Below are positions 37,612-48,277 of a stretch of 64,000 bases of DNA, one piece after another. Each line of letters opens with the position of its first letter. The first letter of the stretch is position 1. Origin of the DNA: Hyphomicrobiales bacterium (GTDB lineage: Bacteria > Pseudomonadota > Alphaproteobacteria > Rhizobiales > Rhizobiaceae); the NCBI GenBank assembly GCA_900469955.1, contig UBYX01000015.1, forward strand, positions 144,414-208,413, written 5' to 3'. Both the position numbers and the translations under genes were made by a program. Below the pieces are notes generated by a model. The model made no database searches, was not told the origin of the DNA, and saw nothing but the letters and a program-made list of their open reading frames with translations.

Positions 37612-37612
<1 letters not shown>
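36449..37612 (+). CDS. ivd: Isovaleryl-CoA dehydrogenase
   Basis: This 387-residue FAD enzyme oxidises isovaleryl-CoA to 3-methylcrotonyl-CoA in leucine catabolism. It has the acyl-CoA dehydrogenase signatures [16 protein letters not shown] and [22 protein letters not shown]. The catalytic glutamate typical of isovaleryl-CoA dehydrogenases is in [11 protein letters not shown] rather than at the C-terminal position. The GTG start at 36449 has a perfect GGGAGGA site and gives the normal family length; an upstream in-frame ATG at 36275 lies inside the previous gene. It is first in the five-gene leucine operon. Confidence 0.95.
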
Positions 37613-39219
<1,607 letters not shown>

Positions 39220-39226
39220 GGGCGCC

Positions 39227-41221
39227 ATGATCAGGAAAGTCCTCATAGCCAATCGCGGTGAGATCGCCTGCCGGATCATCCGCACCTGCCGTCGGCTGGG
39301 TATCGCGACCGTCGCGGTCTATGCCGATGCGGACCGCGATGCCCTGCATGTATCGCTTGCCGACGAAGCTCTGCATATAGGGCCATCCCCTGCGGCAGCG
39401 AGCTATCTGCGCGGCGATGTGATCATCGACGCAGCCCTGCGCGCCGGCGCCGATGGCATCCATCCCGGTTATGGGTTTCTTTCGGAAAACCCAGGCTTTG
39501 CCCAAGCGGTCTCGGCTGCCGGCATCCGTTTCATCGGACCGTCATCGGATGCCATTCGCGCGATGGGCTTGAAGGACGCCGCCAAGGCGCTGATGGAAAA
39601 AGCGGGCGTGCCGGTCGTGCCCGGTTTTCACGGCGCCGAGCAGGATCCGGATTTCCTTGCGAGCGAAGCGGCGCGGATCGGTTTTCCCGTACTCATCAAG
39701 GCACGCGCCGGCGGCGGCGGCAAGGGGATGCGCCGCGTCGAGAACGCCGCAATCTTCAAGGAAGCGCTCGCGTCGGCCCAGCGTGAGGCATTGGCGGCCT
39801 TCGGCGACGCCTCATGCCTCATCGAAAAATACGTTAGCCACCCCCGCCATATCGAAATTCAGGTGTTTGGCGATAACCACGGCAATGTCGTGCATCTTTT
39901 CGAGCGGGACTGCTCCCTGCAGCGCCGTCACCAGAAGGTCATCGAGGAGGCGCCCGCACCCGGTATGCCGGAGGACATGCGTCTGGCGATGGGGGACGCC
40001 GCGGTTCGGGCCGCGCAGGCGATCGGCTATTCCGGTGCCGGTACCATCGAATTTATCGCCGACGCTTCCGAAGGACTTCGGGCTGATCGCTTCTGGTTCA
40101 TGGAGATGAATACCCGCCTGCAGGTGGAGCATCCGGTGACGGAAGCGATTACTGGCGTCGATCTCGTCGAATGGCAGCTCCGTGTGGCGTCTGGAGAGCC
40201 TCTGCCGCTGCGGCAGGAAGAGCTTTCCATCCATGGCTGGGCCTTTGAGGCTCGGCTTTATGCAGAGGATGCCGAGCGGGGTTTTCTGCCGGCGACGGGT
40301 CGGCTGGCCCATCTCGATCTGCCTGAGCATCTCGCCCGAGTCGACAGCGGCGTGCGCGCCGGGGACCGTATCTCGCCTTACTACGATCCGATGATCGCGA
40401 AGATCATGACCCATGGGGCCGACAGGGTTGCCGCGCTGTCTGCGCTGTCGACCGCTCTTGCGGGGGTCCGCGCCACGGGCGTGACGACCAATGCGACCTT
40501 CCTTCGCCGGCTAACAATGCAGCCGGATTTTGTCGGAGGGAGCCCGGATACGGGCTTTATCGATCGTCATCTTGCCGAGCTGACGATGATGCATCCGGCT
40601 CCGCACGATGTTGTCGCGCTGGCGGCTCTTGTACTGGCCGGTGCGTTCGACCAGAAGAAGTCGAATGATCCCTGGGATGCGCTTTCCGGCTTCAGGCTGT
40701 GGTCGGAAGCCGCCGATTTCGTGTCGCTGGAGCATCGCGGCCATCGGCTGCCGGTTTCATTTGCCGCAAGGCAGGCAGATGGATACGAGGTCGTGGTCAA
40801 TGGCAAGGCCTCCAAGCTTCGCGTTTCACATGCCGGCGTCGCCTATGTCATCGAGGCCGATGGCCGAAGCCACACGGTCCACGCGGTCCGCGGCCTCCGG
40901 GATGTCACGATCTTCCGAGACGGCGAAAGCTGGCACTTCGTCCTGATTGATGTCCTCGCCGGCGAGGATGAGGCGGCCGCCGGCGGCGATCGGGTTGTCG
41001 CGCCCATGCCGGGCCAGGTGAAGCTGATGCGCACGTCACCCGGTGCCACTGTCGTCAAGGGCGAGACACTGGCGGTCATGGAAGCGATGAAGATGGAATT
41101 GACGCTGTCAGCTCCCCGCGATGGTACAATAGCCGATGTGCTGGTATCGGAAGGGGAGCAGGTACTGGAAGGCGCCGTTCTGCTCATGCTGGAGCCGCTC
41201 CCGGAGACGGAGCATGACTGA
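39227..41221 (+). CDS. mccA: Methylcrotonyl-CoA carboxylase, biotin carboxylase/carrier (alpha) subunit
   Basis: This 664-residue subunit carboxylates its own biotin with ATP and bicarbonate. The domain order is the biotin carboxylase N-domain (KVLIANRGEIACRI at 4-17), ATP-grasp (KARAGGGGKGMR, FMEMNTRLQVEHPVTE), the C-terminal carboxylase domain, a middle linker, and the biotinyl domain. The biotin-accepting lysine is K622 in EAMKMELT. It lies 7 bp after mccB and overlaps the lyase gene by 8 bp. Confidence 0.95.
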   Translation: MIRKVLIANRGEIACRIIRTCRRLGIATVAVYADADRDALHVSLADEALHIGPSPAAASYLRGDVIIDAALRAGADGIHPGYGFLSENPGFAQAVSAAGIRFIGPSSDAIRAMGLKDAAKALMEKAGVPVVPGFHGAEQDPDFLASEAARIGFPVLIKARAGGGGKGMRRVENAAIFKEALASAQREALAAFGDASCLIEKYVSHPRHIEIQVFGDNHGNVVHLFERDCSLQRRHQKVIEEAPAPGMPEDMRLAMGDAAVRAAQAIGYSGAGTIEFIADASEGLRADRFWFMEMNTRLQVEHPVTEAITGVDLVEWQLRVASGEPLPLRQEELSIHGWAFEARLYAEDAERGFLPATGRLAHLDLPEHLARVDSGVRAGDRISPYYDPMIAKIMTHGADRVAALSALSTALAGVRATGVTTNATFLRRLTMQPDFVGGSPDTGFIDRHLAELTMMHPAPHDVVALAALVLAGAFDQKKSNDPWDALSGFRLWSEAADFVSLEHRGHRLPVSFAARQADGYEVVVNGKASKLRVSHAGVAYVIEADGRSHTVHAVRGLRDVTIFRDGESWHFVLIDVLAGEDEAAAGGDRVVAPMPGQVKLMRTSPGATVVKGETLAVMEAMKMELTLSAPRDGTIADVLVSEGEQVLEGAVLLMLEPLPETEHD

Positions 41222-42071
41222 CTTCGTCCGCATCCATGAAGTCGGTCCGCGCGATGGTTTGCAGAACGAGAAGCGCATCATCCCCGTCGCCGACAAGATC
41301 AGGCTGGTCGACATGCTCTCCGCCTGCGGTTTTGAGAAGATCGAGGTGACGAGCTTTGTCCGTGCCGATTGGGTGCCGCAGATGGCCGATGGCGCCGAGG
41401 TCATGGCAGGCATCACCCGCAAACCCGGTACGCTCTATACCGTGCTGACGCCGAACTTGCGCGGTTACGGAGCCGCATGTGCCGCAAAGGCGGACGAGGT
41501 CGCCGTCTTCGCTTCCGCTTCCGAAGGTTTCAGCCTGAAGAATATTAATTGCAGCATCGCCGAAAGCCTTGAGCGGTTCGTCCCGCTGATCGAACAGGCC
41601 AAGGGGGATGGCATGCCCGTCCGCGGCTACATTTCCTGCGTGGTCGATTGCCCCTACGATGGGCCGACGTCTCCCGCCGGTGTGGCCGACGTGGCGGAGA
41701 AACTCCTGAACCTCGGTTGTTACGAGGTTTCGCTTGGCGATACGATTGGCACCGGCACGCCGGACCGGATCACCGCCATGCTGGATGCGGTTCTGGAGCG
41801 TGTGCCTGCTGCGGCTCTTGCCGGTCATTTTCACGACACCAACGGCCGTGCCGTCGAGAACATCACGGCGTCGCTGGAAAAGGGGCTGCGTGTCTTCGAC
41901 GCGGCGGCTGGTGGATTGGGCGGCTGTCCCTATGCGCCGGGTGCGAAAGGCAATGTCGCAACCGGCAGAACTGTCGACCACCTCCATGCGCTCGGGTTCG
42001 AAACCCGCATCGACCGCAGCCGGCTGGCAGATGCGGAGGCCTTTGCCCGTAGTTTGAGAGGTGCACGCTGA
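41214..42071 (+). CDS. mvaB: Hydroxymethylglutaryl-CoA lyase
   Basis: This 285-residue TIM-barrel enzyme cleaves HMG-CoA to acetyl-CoA and acetoacetate, the end of leucine degradation. VGPRDGLQNE at 9-18 carries the catalytic arginine and aspartate. The metal-binding histidines are in HFHDTNGRA, and GGCPYAPGAKGN carries the active-site cysteine loop. The start at 41214 lies inside the end of mccA, indicating translational coupling. Confidence 0.95.
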   Translation: MTDFVRIHEVGPRDGLQNEKRIIPVADKIRLVDMLSACGFEKIEVTSFVRADWVPQMADGAEVMAGITRKPGTLYTVLTPNLRGYGAACAAKADEVAVFASASEGFSLKNINCSIAESLERFVPLIEQAKGDGMPVRGYISCVVDCPYDGPTSPAGVADVAEKLLNLGCYEVSLGDTIGTGTPDRITAMLDAVLERVPAAALAGHFHDTNGRAVENITASLEKGLRVFDAAAGGLGGCPYAPGAKGNVATGRTVDHLHALGFETRIDRSRLADAEAFARSLRGAR

Positions 42072-42874
42072 TGAGTGGTTACGAGACCTTGACCATCGGG
42101 CGGGATGCCCCCGGGATCGCTGAACTCACGCTGAACCGGCCGGAAAAACACAATGCCATGAGCGCCCTGATGATTGCCGAACTGGCTGATGCGGCGGCGA
42201 AGCTTGCATTCGATGACACGGTGCGGGTCGTTGTGCTGGCCGCCTCAGGCCCGACCTTCTGTGCCGGCGGCGATCTTCAGTGGATGCGCGATCAGGCGGG
42301 GAAGGATCGGAATGGCAAGATCGAGGGCGCGACCGAACTCGCGATGATGCTGAAGGCGCTGGACGACCTGCCGAAGCCCCTGGTCGGCAAAGTGCAGGGC
42401 AATACCTTCGGCGGCGGCATCGGCCTGATGTCCGTCTGCGACATCGTCGTCGCCGCCGGCAGCGCAGAGTTCGCGCTCACCGAAACCCGGCTTGGCCTGA
42501 TCCCGGCAACAATCGGCCCTTATGTCGTCCGACGTATCGGTGAGGGCCATGCCCGCCGCCTGTTTCTGAATGCCCGTCGTTTTGATGTGGACACGGCGCG
42601 CGAAGTCGGGCTCGTCTCGGTCTCCTGCTCAGCCGATGACCTCGATACAGCGGTTCGGGAGGAAGTCTCCGCCTTCATGGAATGCGCGCCCGGAGCGGTA
42701 GCCAGTGCCAAAAGCCTTGCAAAATCGCTGGCTCGCCAGACGATCAAAGATCCGGTTGCCTATAGTATCGCGCTCCTTGCCGACCGTTGGGAAACTGCCG
42801 AAGGACGCGCCGGAATTGAAGCCTTTCTCAATCGCCAGCCGATGCCTTGGACGACGAAGAACGGGAGGCCTTAG
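42071..42874 (+). CDS. Enoyl-CoA hydratase family protein, probable methylglutaconyl-CoA hydratase
   Basis: This 267-residue crotonase-fold protein probably hydrates 3-methylglutaconyl-CoA to HMG-CoA, filling the one step missing between MCC and the lyase. The oxyanion-hole regions are GPTFCAGGDLQWM (about 57-69) and GNTFGGGIGLMSVCD (about 111-125), followed by ETRLGLIPATIGPYV with the catalytic glutamate. The substrate is inferred from the operon; the fold is clear. It overlaps mvaB by one base and ends the operon. Confidence 0.9.
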   Translation: MSGYETLTIGRDAPGIAELTLNRPEKHNAMSALMIAELADAAAKLAFDDTVRVVVLAASGPTFCAGGDLQWMRDQAGKDRNGKIEGATELAMMLKALDDLPKPLVGKVQGNTFGGGIGLMSVCDIVVAAGSAEFALTETRLGLIPATIGPYVVRRIGEGHARRLFLNARRFDVDTAREVGLVSVSCSADDLDTAVREEVSAFMECAPGAVASAKSLAKSLARQTIKDPVAYSIALLADRWETAEGRAGIEAFLNRQPMPWTTKNGRP

Positions 42875-42881
42875 AAGCGGA

Positions 42882-42909
42882 ACCCGGACCGTTTGGCGAC
42901 GGCCCGGGT
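42882..42909. terminator. Hairpin at the end of the leucine operon
   Basis: ACCCGGACCGT (42882-42892) and ACGGCCCGGGT (42899-42909) form an 11-bp stem with one mismatch, starting 8 bp after the last stop codon and between convergent transcripts. No T-run follows, so terminator strength is doubtful. Confidence 0.4.
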
Positions 42910-42931
42910 GGTCTGCAATCCGGTGGTGTTC

Positions 42932-43951
42932 CTACTGCTTGGGAATGCCGGCTTTCTCGATCACGGCCGACCATTTGGTGATATCGGACTTCAGGCGATC
43001 ACCGATCTCCTGAGGAGTGCTGGAACGAGCTTCGACTCCCAGATCGGCAAAACGCTTCTGGATGGCCGGATCGGCCAGAACCTCGACAAGCGCGGCATTG
43101 AGCTTCTTCACCACTCCTTCAGGAGTACCTGCTGGTGCAAAAACACCGTTCCAGGACGTCACGTCAAAGCCGGCAACACCTTGTTCCTGAGCGGTCGCCA
43201 CATCAGGCAACAGCTTGGAGCGCGACGGACCGGAGGAGGCGACGGCAGTGGCCTGTCCCTGTGTCAGTGCGGCCTTCAGCGCGGTCTGGCTGTCGACAAT
43301 CACGTCCAGCTCGTCGCCGAGCAGAGCGACCAGCAGATCCGGCGTCGCCTTGTAGGGGACAATGGTGAAATCGATCCCCGAGGTCGACTTGAAAAGCTCG
43401 GCGGCAAGGTTCTGGCTGCTGCCGACATTGATGGTGCCGACGTTCAGGCCGCCCGGATTTGCCTTTGCCGCTTCCAGAACATCCTTGAGCGTCTTGAACT
43501 TGCCTCCAGCCTTGGTCACGAAGACGAAGTCGAAATAGGCAAGGCTCGACACGGGTGTGAAATCCTTGACCGGGTCGAATTGCAGGTTCTTGAAGAGCGG
43601 CACGCTGATCGCGGTCCCGTTTGAAAGCAAGGCGAGCGTGTAGCCATCGGCCTCAGCGTTGAGGGCTGCTCGCGCGGCTGTGGCGCCGCCTGCGCCCGGC
43701 TGGTTGAGGATGACGATCTGTCGGCCGAGCTTCTTGCCGAGGGCATCCGCCACGACTCGCGAAGTGATGTCGGCAATGCCGCCCGGACCGAAGGGCAGAA
43801 CGAGCGTAATGTCACGCGAGGGATAGTCCGCCTGCGCCTGAACGCCGGCGGGAGCTGCGACCGCCAGTGCCATTGCAGGCAACAGCCATTTCATCACCCG
43901 AGCGGTCCGCCGGAGCATCCCCTCCGGCTTCCGCACCATATCAAAATACAT
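42932..43951 (-). CDS. Tripartite tricarboxylate transporter receptor (TctC/Bug family)
   Basis: This 339-residue periplasmic binding protein has a signal sequence (about 1-42, ending GVQAQA). The Bug fold shows YPSRDITLVLPFGPGGIADITSR near 43-65, then KLGRQIVILNQPGAGG and the second-lobe TSWNGVFAPAGTP. These receptors bind carboxylic acids, often aromatic or tricarboxylic. The membrane partners TctA and TctB are absent here, so it is an orphan receptor. An excellent GAGGAGGAGGAG site precedes the ATG. It is co-directional with the amidohydrolase, 30 bp away. Confidence 0.9.
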   Translation of the reverse strand: MYFDMVRKPEGMLRRTARVMKWLLPAMALAVAAPAGVQAQADYPSRDITLVLPFGPGGIADITSRVVADALGKKLGRQIVILNQPGAGGATAARAALNAEADGYTLALLSNGTAISVPLFKNLQFDPVKDFTPVSSLAYFDFVFVTKAGGKFKTLKDVLEAAKANPGGLNVGTINVGSSQNLAAELFKSTSGIDFTIVPYKATPDLLVALLGDELDVIVDSQTALKAALTQGQATAVASSGPSRSKLLPDVATAQEQGVAGFDVTSWNGVFAPAGTPEGVVKKLNAALVEVLADPAIQKRFADLGVEARSSTPQEIGDRLKSDITKWSAVIEKAGIPKQ

Positions 43952-43981
43952 CTTCTCCTCCTCCTCTTTTTGAAAGGCCGC

Positions 43982-44842
43982 TCAGGCGGCGAAACCGTAA
44001 AGCCGCGCGGGATTGTCAACGAGCAGCCGCTGCCGTTCCTCCGCGGTAATCGTGAAGCGTGGAACGAGATCGACGAGATCGACCTCGTCGACGGGCTCCT
44101 TGAGATTGGGATGCGGAAAGTCCGTGCCCCAGAGTGTCCGCTCGGGGCTCGCTTCCACGAGCGCCTGAGCGAACGGTACCGCCGCATCGAACGGGAAACG
44201 CGAAATCCGCTCGGAACCGCTGACCTTGACCCAGCAGCTTTCCCGCCGGGCGAGCTCCAGCAGTGCCTGGAATGCCGGCTGTCCGGTGCCGAGCGTCGTG
44301 TCGACGCGGCCCACGTGATCGATCACGAAGGGCACCGGCAGGCCGCGGATCATGTCGGAAAGCGGCACGATGTCAGTCGCATCGAGATGCAGGACGACAT
44401 GCCAGCCGCGGCCCTTGATCCGGTCGATCACGCCATTGAAGACGTTCATATCCGGAGCTCCGCCGAGATGACGGACGAAATTGAAGCGCACGCCGCGCAC
44501 ACCGCCGTCGTCGAGCTGCTGATAGGCTCTGTCGTCGAAGCTGCCGTCGACGATGGCCACGCCGCGATAGCGGTCGGGCCGCCAGGCGATCGCATCGAGC
44601 ATGGCCCGGTTATCTGTGCCGTGGCAGCTCGCCTGGACGATCACGGCGCGGTCGACGCCGAGCCGGTCATGAAGCGCCGCCAGCACCTCTTTCGGCGCAT
44701 CGGCCGGTGTATAGCTGCGATCGGGCGCGTAGGGAAAAACATCGCCAGGACCGAACACATGGCAATGGGCATCGCAACTGCCGGCTGGGAGAGTGAAATC
44801 CGGCTTGCGCCGTGTCTCGCTCGCGTGGGAGGCAGTGGTCAT
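43982..44842 (-). CDS. Amidohydrolase family protein, lactonase-like
   Basis: This 286-residue TIM-barrel hydrolase of the amidohydrolase-2 family resembles 2-pyrone-4,6-dicarboxylate lactonase (LigI) and sulfomuconolactone hydrolases. Metal-binding histidines are in CDAHCHVFGP near residue 25, and the catalytic aspartate is in WGTDFPHPN near 240. The flavin hydroxylase and carboxylate receptor beside it suggest a ring-cleavage lactone substrate. That is inference. Its start overlaps the TetR stop by one base. Confidence 0.85.
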   Translation of the reverse strand: MTTASHASETRRKPDFTLPAGSCDAHCHVFGPGDVFPYAPDRSYTPADAPKEVLAALHDRLGVDRAVIVQASCHGTDNRAMLDAIAWRPDRYRGVAIVDGSFDDRAYQQLDDGGVRGVRFNFVRHLGGAPDMNVFNGVIDRIKGRGWHVVLHLDATDIVPLSDMIRGLPVPFVIDHVGRVDTTLGTGQPAFQALLELARRESCWVKVSGSERISRFPFDAAVPFAQALVEASPERTLWGTDFPHPNLKEPVDEVDLVDLVPRFTITAEERQRLLVDNPARLYGFAA

Positions 44843-45513
44843 CAGTTATTACCTTTCATGATCAATGGTGCAGGCGCGGCTAGTTCGGTGGAGAGACTGC
44901 GGAAGCTCGCATAGCTCGCCTCGACAATCTGGTTGACGGCGGCTTCCCGGTCTTCCCCATCCACGGCCCCTTCGGAAAGACGCGTCACGCGCTCCGGATT
45001 GACGAGGGCGTAATAAAGGGCGCCAAGCAGGAACTGGCTGCGCCAGATGAGCCCCTCCACGGATGCGCCGGGGACGCATTCGGCAAGGGCATCGATGAAG
45101 ACGCGGCTTGTCTCGTCGAAGGCGTCGGCGATGATTTTGCGGGCGTCCGGATTGCCTTCGGCGGAAAGCACCGCGCGCATCCGGGTAAACTCGGCACCGC
45201 CACCATCGCCATCGGTCGAAGAAATAAAGGCCGGAACGACATAGGCTCTGAGAACGGCCATCAGCCGCTCGTCGGGATTGCTGATTCGACGGGCCTCGCC
45301 GAGCAGCTCAAGGCGGCGGGCATTCATTGGCCTGGTGTGAAGTTCGTAGATTTCCCGGAGCAGATTGGCCTTCGAGCCGAAATGATAGGTCAGGCTGCCG
45401 ACATTGGCGCCGGCCGCCTTGGCGATATCGCGCAGGGAAACGGCATTGTAGCCGCTCTGCGAGAACAGCTTCCCGGCATGTCGAAGGAGTGTCTCTTTCA
45501 GACTCTGGCGCAT
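44842..45513 (-). CDS. TetR-family transcriptional regulator
   Basis: This 223-residue regulator has an N-terminal TetR DNA-binding domain: SGYNAVSLRDIAKAAGANVG then SLTYHFGSKANLLREI, with the helix-turn-helix at about 25-45. The C-terminal ligand domain spans about 75-210. It lies between the hydroxylase gene and the amidohydrolase gene and is coupled to the latter. A perfect palindrome 26-47 bp upstream of its start codon is the likely autoregulatory operator. Confidence 0.92.
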   Translation of the reverse strand: MRQSLKETLLRHAGKLFSQSGYNAVSLRDIAKAAGANVGSLTYHFGSKANLLREIYELHTRPMNARRLELLGEARRISNPDERLMAVLRAYVVPAFISSTDGDGGGAEFTRMRAVLSAEGNPDARKIIADAFDETSRVFIDALAECVPGASVEGLIWRSQFLLGALYYALVNPERVTRLSEGAVDGEDREAAVNQIVEASYASFRSLSTELAAPAPLIMKGNN

Positions 45514-45538
45514 CCGGCTCTTTGTCGATTGACCTTGT

Positions 45539-45560
45539 AATTTGTACAGTTGTACAAATT
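45539..45560. promoter_or_regulatory. Palindromic operator upstream of the TetR gene
   Basis: AATTTGTAC (45539-45547) and GTACAAATT (45552-45560) are exact reverse complements around AGTT. The site is 26 bp before the TetR start and 29 bp past the hydroxylase stop. The length and symmetry fit a TetR dimer site controlling tetR, amidohydrolase and receptor expression. Confidence 0.75.
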
Positions 45561-45588
45561 GGGTCCGATGTCAACGCGCTCAAGCGGC

Positions 45589-47520
45589 TCATCCCGGCAA
45601 GGCCATGAAACGGTCGAAGAATGCCGCCAGTTCGGCATGGCCGTCGAGTGGAAGAACCTGGGCCGCATACTGGTCGGGGCGGACCACCACCAGACATCCT
45701 CGCTCCCGATTGATCCCACGCATCTCGAAAATGTCCTGCCCGCTTTTGAGGTCGGGGCAAAACATCTTTTCGTAGTCGCAAAGCCCGTAGCGTCCCTTCC
45801 GGGGCAGAAGGAAGGCTGGCATCCTTTCCACGGCGAGGTCGCGATGCCCCTGTTGAAAGACGGCGCGAACATCGATCACCGAATCGATATCCTGACCCGC
45901 GGCGGTGTATTTCCGAACGGGCGATGCGGGGGAGTTGGCCAGAAAGGCGCACAGGGCCTGGATGCGGGAAGAGGGGTCGGCCGGATCTTCGGCGCCGGCA
46001 AAGGCGAAGATGCGCCAGCGGCCGTCCGCCTTGGTCACGTGCCCGAGATGAACCGGCTTGGCATCCGCCAGGCGGGTCACCGGCGCGGAATGGAACCGCA
46101 TGCCGATCGGAAACCCCTCGGCAAGATGTTGGTGAGTTGCGTTCCCGATGAGCAGCGAGGGCTGGTAACGGACCGCCGTGCCCGCGGTATAACGCCCGTG
46201 GCGAACGAAATAGTCCTGGGTCTCTGCCGGGTCGACCTGCCTGCCTTCCGTAGAGGATGCGCCGAGCATCTTTGCCCATTCACGGTCGAAATCGATCAGC
46301 TCCTTGGCGATCGCCTGACGCTCGGCCGAATAACTGTGCAGCAGATGCGGAGCGCTCTGTCGGCGCAGGACCGCAACGAGCTTCCAGCCCAGATTGAAGG
46401 CGTCCTGCATTGAAACGTTCATGCCCTGGCCGGCCTTCGGGCTGTGGGTATGGCAGGCGTCGCCGGCGATGAACACGCGGGGGAGGCGCTCGGTGGCCGC
46501 GTCCTCCGGCACGTCATCGAACTTTTCGCAAAGCCGCTGGCCGATCTCGTAGACCGACCACCAGGCGATCTCCTTCACTTCAAGCGTATAGGGTTTCAGG
46601 ATCCGTTGCGCCGCGGCGATGAGATAGTCGGAGGTGATGCTGCGGTTCGATACCCGTTCGCCAGCGTCCAGCTTGTCGAGCTCGACATAGATGCGGGCGA
46701 GATAGCCCCCTTCGCGGGGGATGAGCACGATGCTTCCTTCGCCAGGCGACTGGATCAGTGCCTTCAGGCGGATGTCCGGAAAATCGGTGATCGCGAGGAC
46801 ATCCATGACACCCCAGGCGTGGTTGGCCGAATCCCCGGCGAGAACCCGGCCGATCGACTTCCGCACGCTGCTGCGCGCGCCGTCGCATCCGACCACGTAG
46901 CGGGCCCTGATCGTTTCGATCTGCCCCTCATGCGTTGTATCGAGCCGTTCGAATCTGGCGATTACCGGATGGGAGGACGGGTCGGAAGAGGCCGCCGCGT
47001 TTACGGAAAGGTCGATCAGGCGCCGATCGTAATGCGGCTCCAGCTTGGCCGCGGATTTGCGCATCACGTCGAGGAAGAAGTCGTGCACCCGTGCCTGGTT
47101 GAGGATGACGTGGGGGAATTCCGAAAGCCCGTCTTCGGTGTCCTGTATCCGGCCGCTTCGGACGATCCGGCCAGAGCCCTTCTCTCCGGCCTTCCAGAAG
47201 GACGTCTCATTGACCCAATAGGCCTCCTTCAGGACCCGTTCGGCAAAGCCGAAGGCCTCGAACATCTCCATGGTGCGGCAGGCAATGCCGTCCGCCTGGC
47301 CGCGAAACAGCGGACCGTTTTTCTGGTCGACGATGCAGGTCCTGATGTCAGGGAAGGCGGAAAGCTGGGCCGCGAGCGTCAGGCCGGCAGGCCCGCAGCC
47401 GACGATAAGCACGTCGACCTCTTCCGGCAGCGGGCCGGGGGTGCCGGACGCGGCAATGCGTTCGTCAGGGTCGGAAATCTCCGGATCGCCCGGCTGGTAG
47501 CCGTTTAAATGAAATTGCAT
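45589..47520 (-). CDS. FAD-dependent aromatic hydroxylase (MobA / phenol 2-monooxygenase type)
   Basis: This 643-residue class A flavoprotein monooxygenase resembles 3-hydroxybenzoate 4-hydroxylase and phenol 2-monooxygenase. The FAD Rossmann motif is VGCGPAGLTLAAQL near 40-53, the mid DG motif is GCDGARSSVRKSIG near 213-226, and FAD-ribityl binding is GDACHTHSPKAGQGMN near 352-367. The C-terminal ~170 residues form the thioredoxin-like domain of this subfamily. It would add a hydroxyl next to an existing one on an aromatic acid with NAD(P)H and oxygen. A MarR gene and palindrome sit divergently upstream. Confidence 0.9.
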   Translation of the reverse strand: MQFHLNGYQPGDPEISDPDERIAASGTPGPLPEEVDVLIVGCGPAGLTLAAQLSAFPDIRTCIVDQKNGPLFRGQADGIACRTMEMFEAFGFAERVLKEAYWVNETSFWKAGEKGSGRIVRSGRIQDTEDGLSEFPHVILNQARVHDFFLDVMRKSAAKLEPHYDRRLIDLSVNAAASSDPSSHPVIARFERLDTTHEGQIETIRARYVVGCDGARSSVRKSIGRVLAGDSANHAWGVMDVLAITDFPDIRLKALIQSPGEGSIVLIPREGGYLARIYVELDKLDAGERVSNRSITSDYLIAAAQRILKPYTLEVKEIAWWSVYEIGQRLCEKFDDVPEDAATERLPRVFIAGDACHTHSPKAGQGMNVSMQDAFNLGWKLVAVLRRQSAPHLLHSYSAERQAIAKELIDFDREWAKMLGASSTEGRQVDPAETQDYFVRHGRYTAGTAVRYQPSLLIGNATHQHLAEGFPIGMRFHSAPVTRLADAKPVHLGHVTKADGRWRIFAFAGAEDPADPSSRIQALCAFLANSPASPVRKYTAAGQDIDSVIDVRAVFQQGHRDLAVERMPAFLLPRKGRYGLCDYEKMFCPDLKSGQDIFEMRGINRERGCLVVVRPDQYAAQVLPLDGHAELAAFFDRFMALPG

Positions 47521-47675
47521 CAGCGCTTCTCCTCCGCCTGAGTGTTGCAGCCTTTACCGAGCGCGACTGTTCGGCCCCGCCGTGGCGGCCGGTCTTGATG
47601 TCGACTGCCGGATCGCTCCGTGATCTAAGTCTATGCCAGCCCGCCGCCATGAATTCGGTAGGTCCATAATTGATC

Positions 47676-47698
47676 AGCATACTGATCGTCAGTATGCT
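47676..47698. promoter_or_regulatory. Palindromic operator between hydroxylase and MarR genes
   Basis: AGCATACTGA (47676-47685) and TCAGTATGCT (47689-47698) are perfect 10-bp arms around TCG. The site lies 33 bp upstream of the MarR start and 156 bp upstream of the divergent hydroxylase start. It is a strong candidate for binding by the MarR protein, controlling both genes. Confidence 0.8.
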
Positions 47699-47730
47699 GT
47701 CAAGAATTCGATTCCGCTGTGGAGAGGTCG

Positions 47731-48213
47731 GTGAAAGATAATAATGACATGCCCGGGCATCTCGCCCGCCGGTTTCAGCAGATCGCCGTGGCGGTTTTTC
47801 ATGCCGAGGTGGAGGAAGCGGGCTACGATCTGACGCCGGTTCAATATGCTGCGCTTGCTGCGGTCAGCACCAATCCCGGCATCGACCAGATCACGCTGGC
47901 CGGACTGATCGCCTACGATCGGACAACGATCACGGGGGTTGTGGACAGGCTGGCGCAAAAGGGATTGCTGGAACGCCGCGCCAGCAGCCGGGACCGGCGC
48001 GCCCGCGAGTTGCAGGTCACCGAAAAGGGGCGGCAAACACTTGAGGCTGTGAGCCCGGCGGTGGAAGCGGCGCAGGAACTGCTGGTCCGCGGTCTGACCG
48101 GCGATGAGCAGCAGGAATTGATGCGGCTCCTGCGCAAGGCGATCGCTGCCGGCAACGAACTGAGCCGCGCGCCGCTAAGGGATGTTTCGGCGGAGAGCTC
48201 CAGGAGTGGGTGA
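47731..48213 (+). CDS. MarR-family transcriptional regulator
   Basis: This 160-residue regulator has a canonical MarR winged helix: LTPVQYAALAAVSTNPGIDQ, then TLAGLIAYDRTTITGVVDRL (recognition helix) and the wing SSRDRRARELQVT. GTG at 47731 with GGAGAGG upstream is the likely start; ATG at 47749 is an alternative. Divergent placement from the hydroxylase over a perfect palindrome suggests it represses the hydroxylase until an aromatic ligand binds. Confidence 0.9.
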   Translation: MKDNNDMPGHLARRFQQIAVAVFHAEVEEAGYDLTPVQYAALAAVSTNPGIDQITLAGLIAYDRTTITGVVDRLAQKGLLERRASSRDRRARELQVTEKGRQTLEAVSPAVEAAQELLVRGLTGDEQQELMRLLRKAIAAGNELSRAPLRDVSAESSRSG

Positions 48214-48277
48214 CCGTTCTCGGCGTTGGCCGCCAAGTTGCCATTCCTGGCGGCCAATGTTTTTCGCCAATGGGCGT

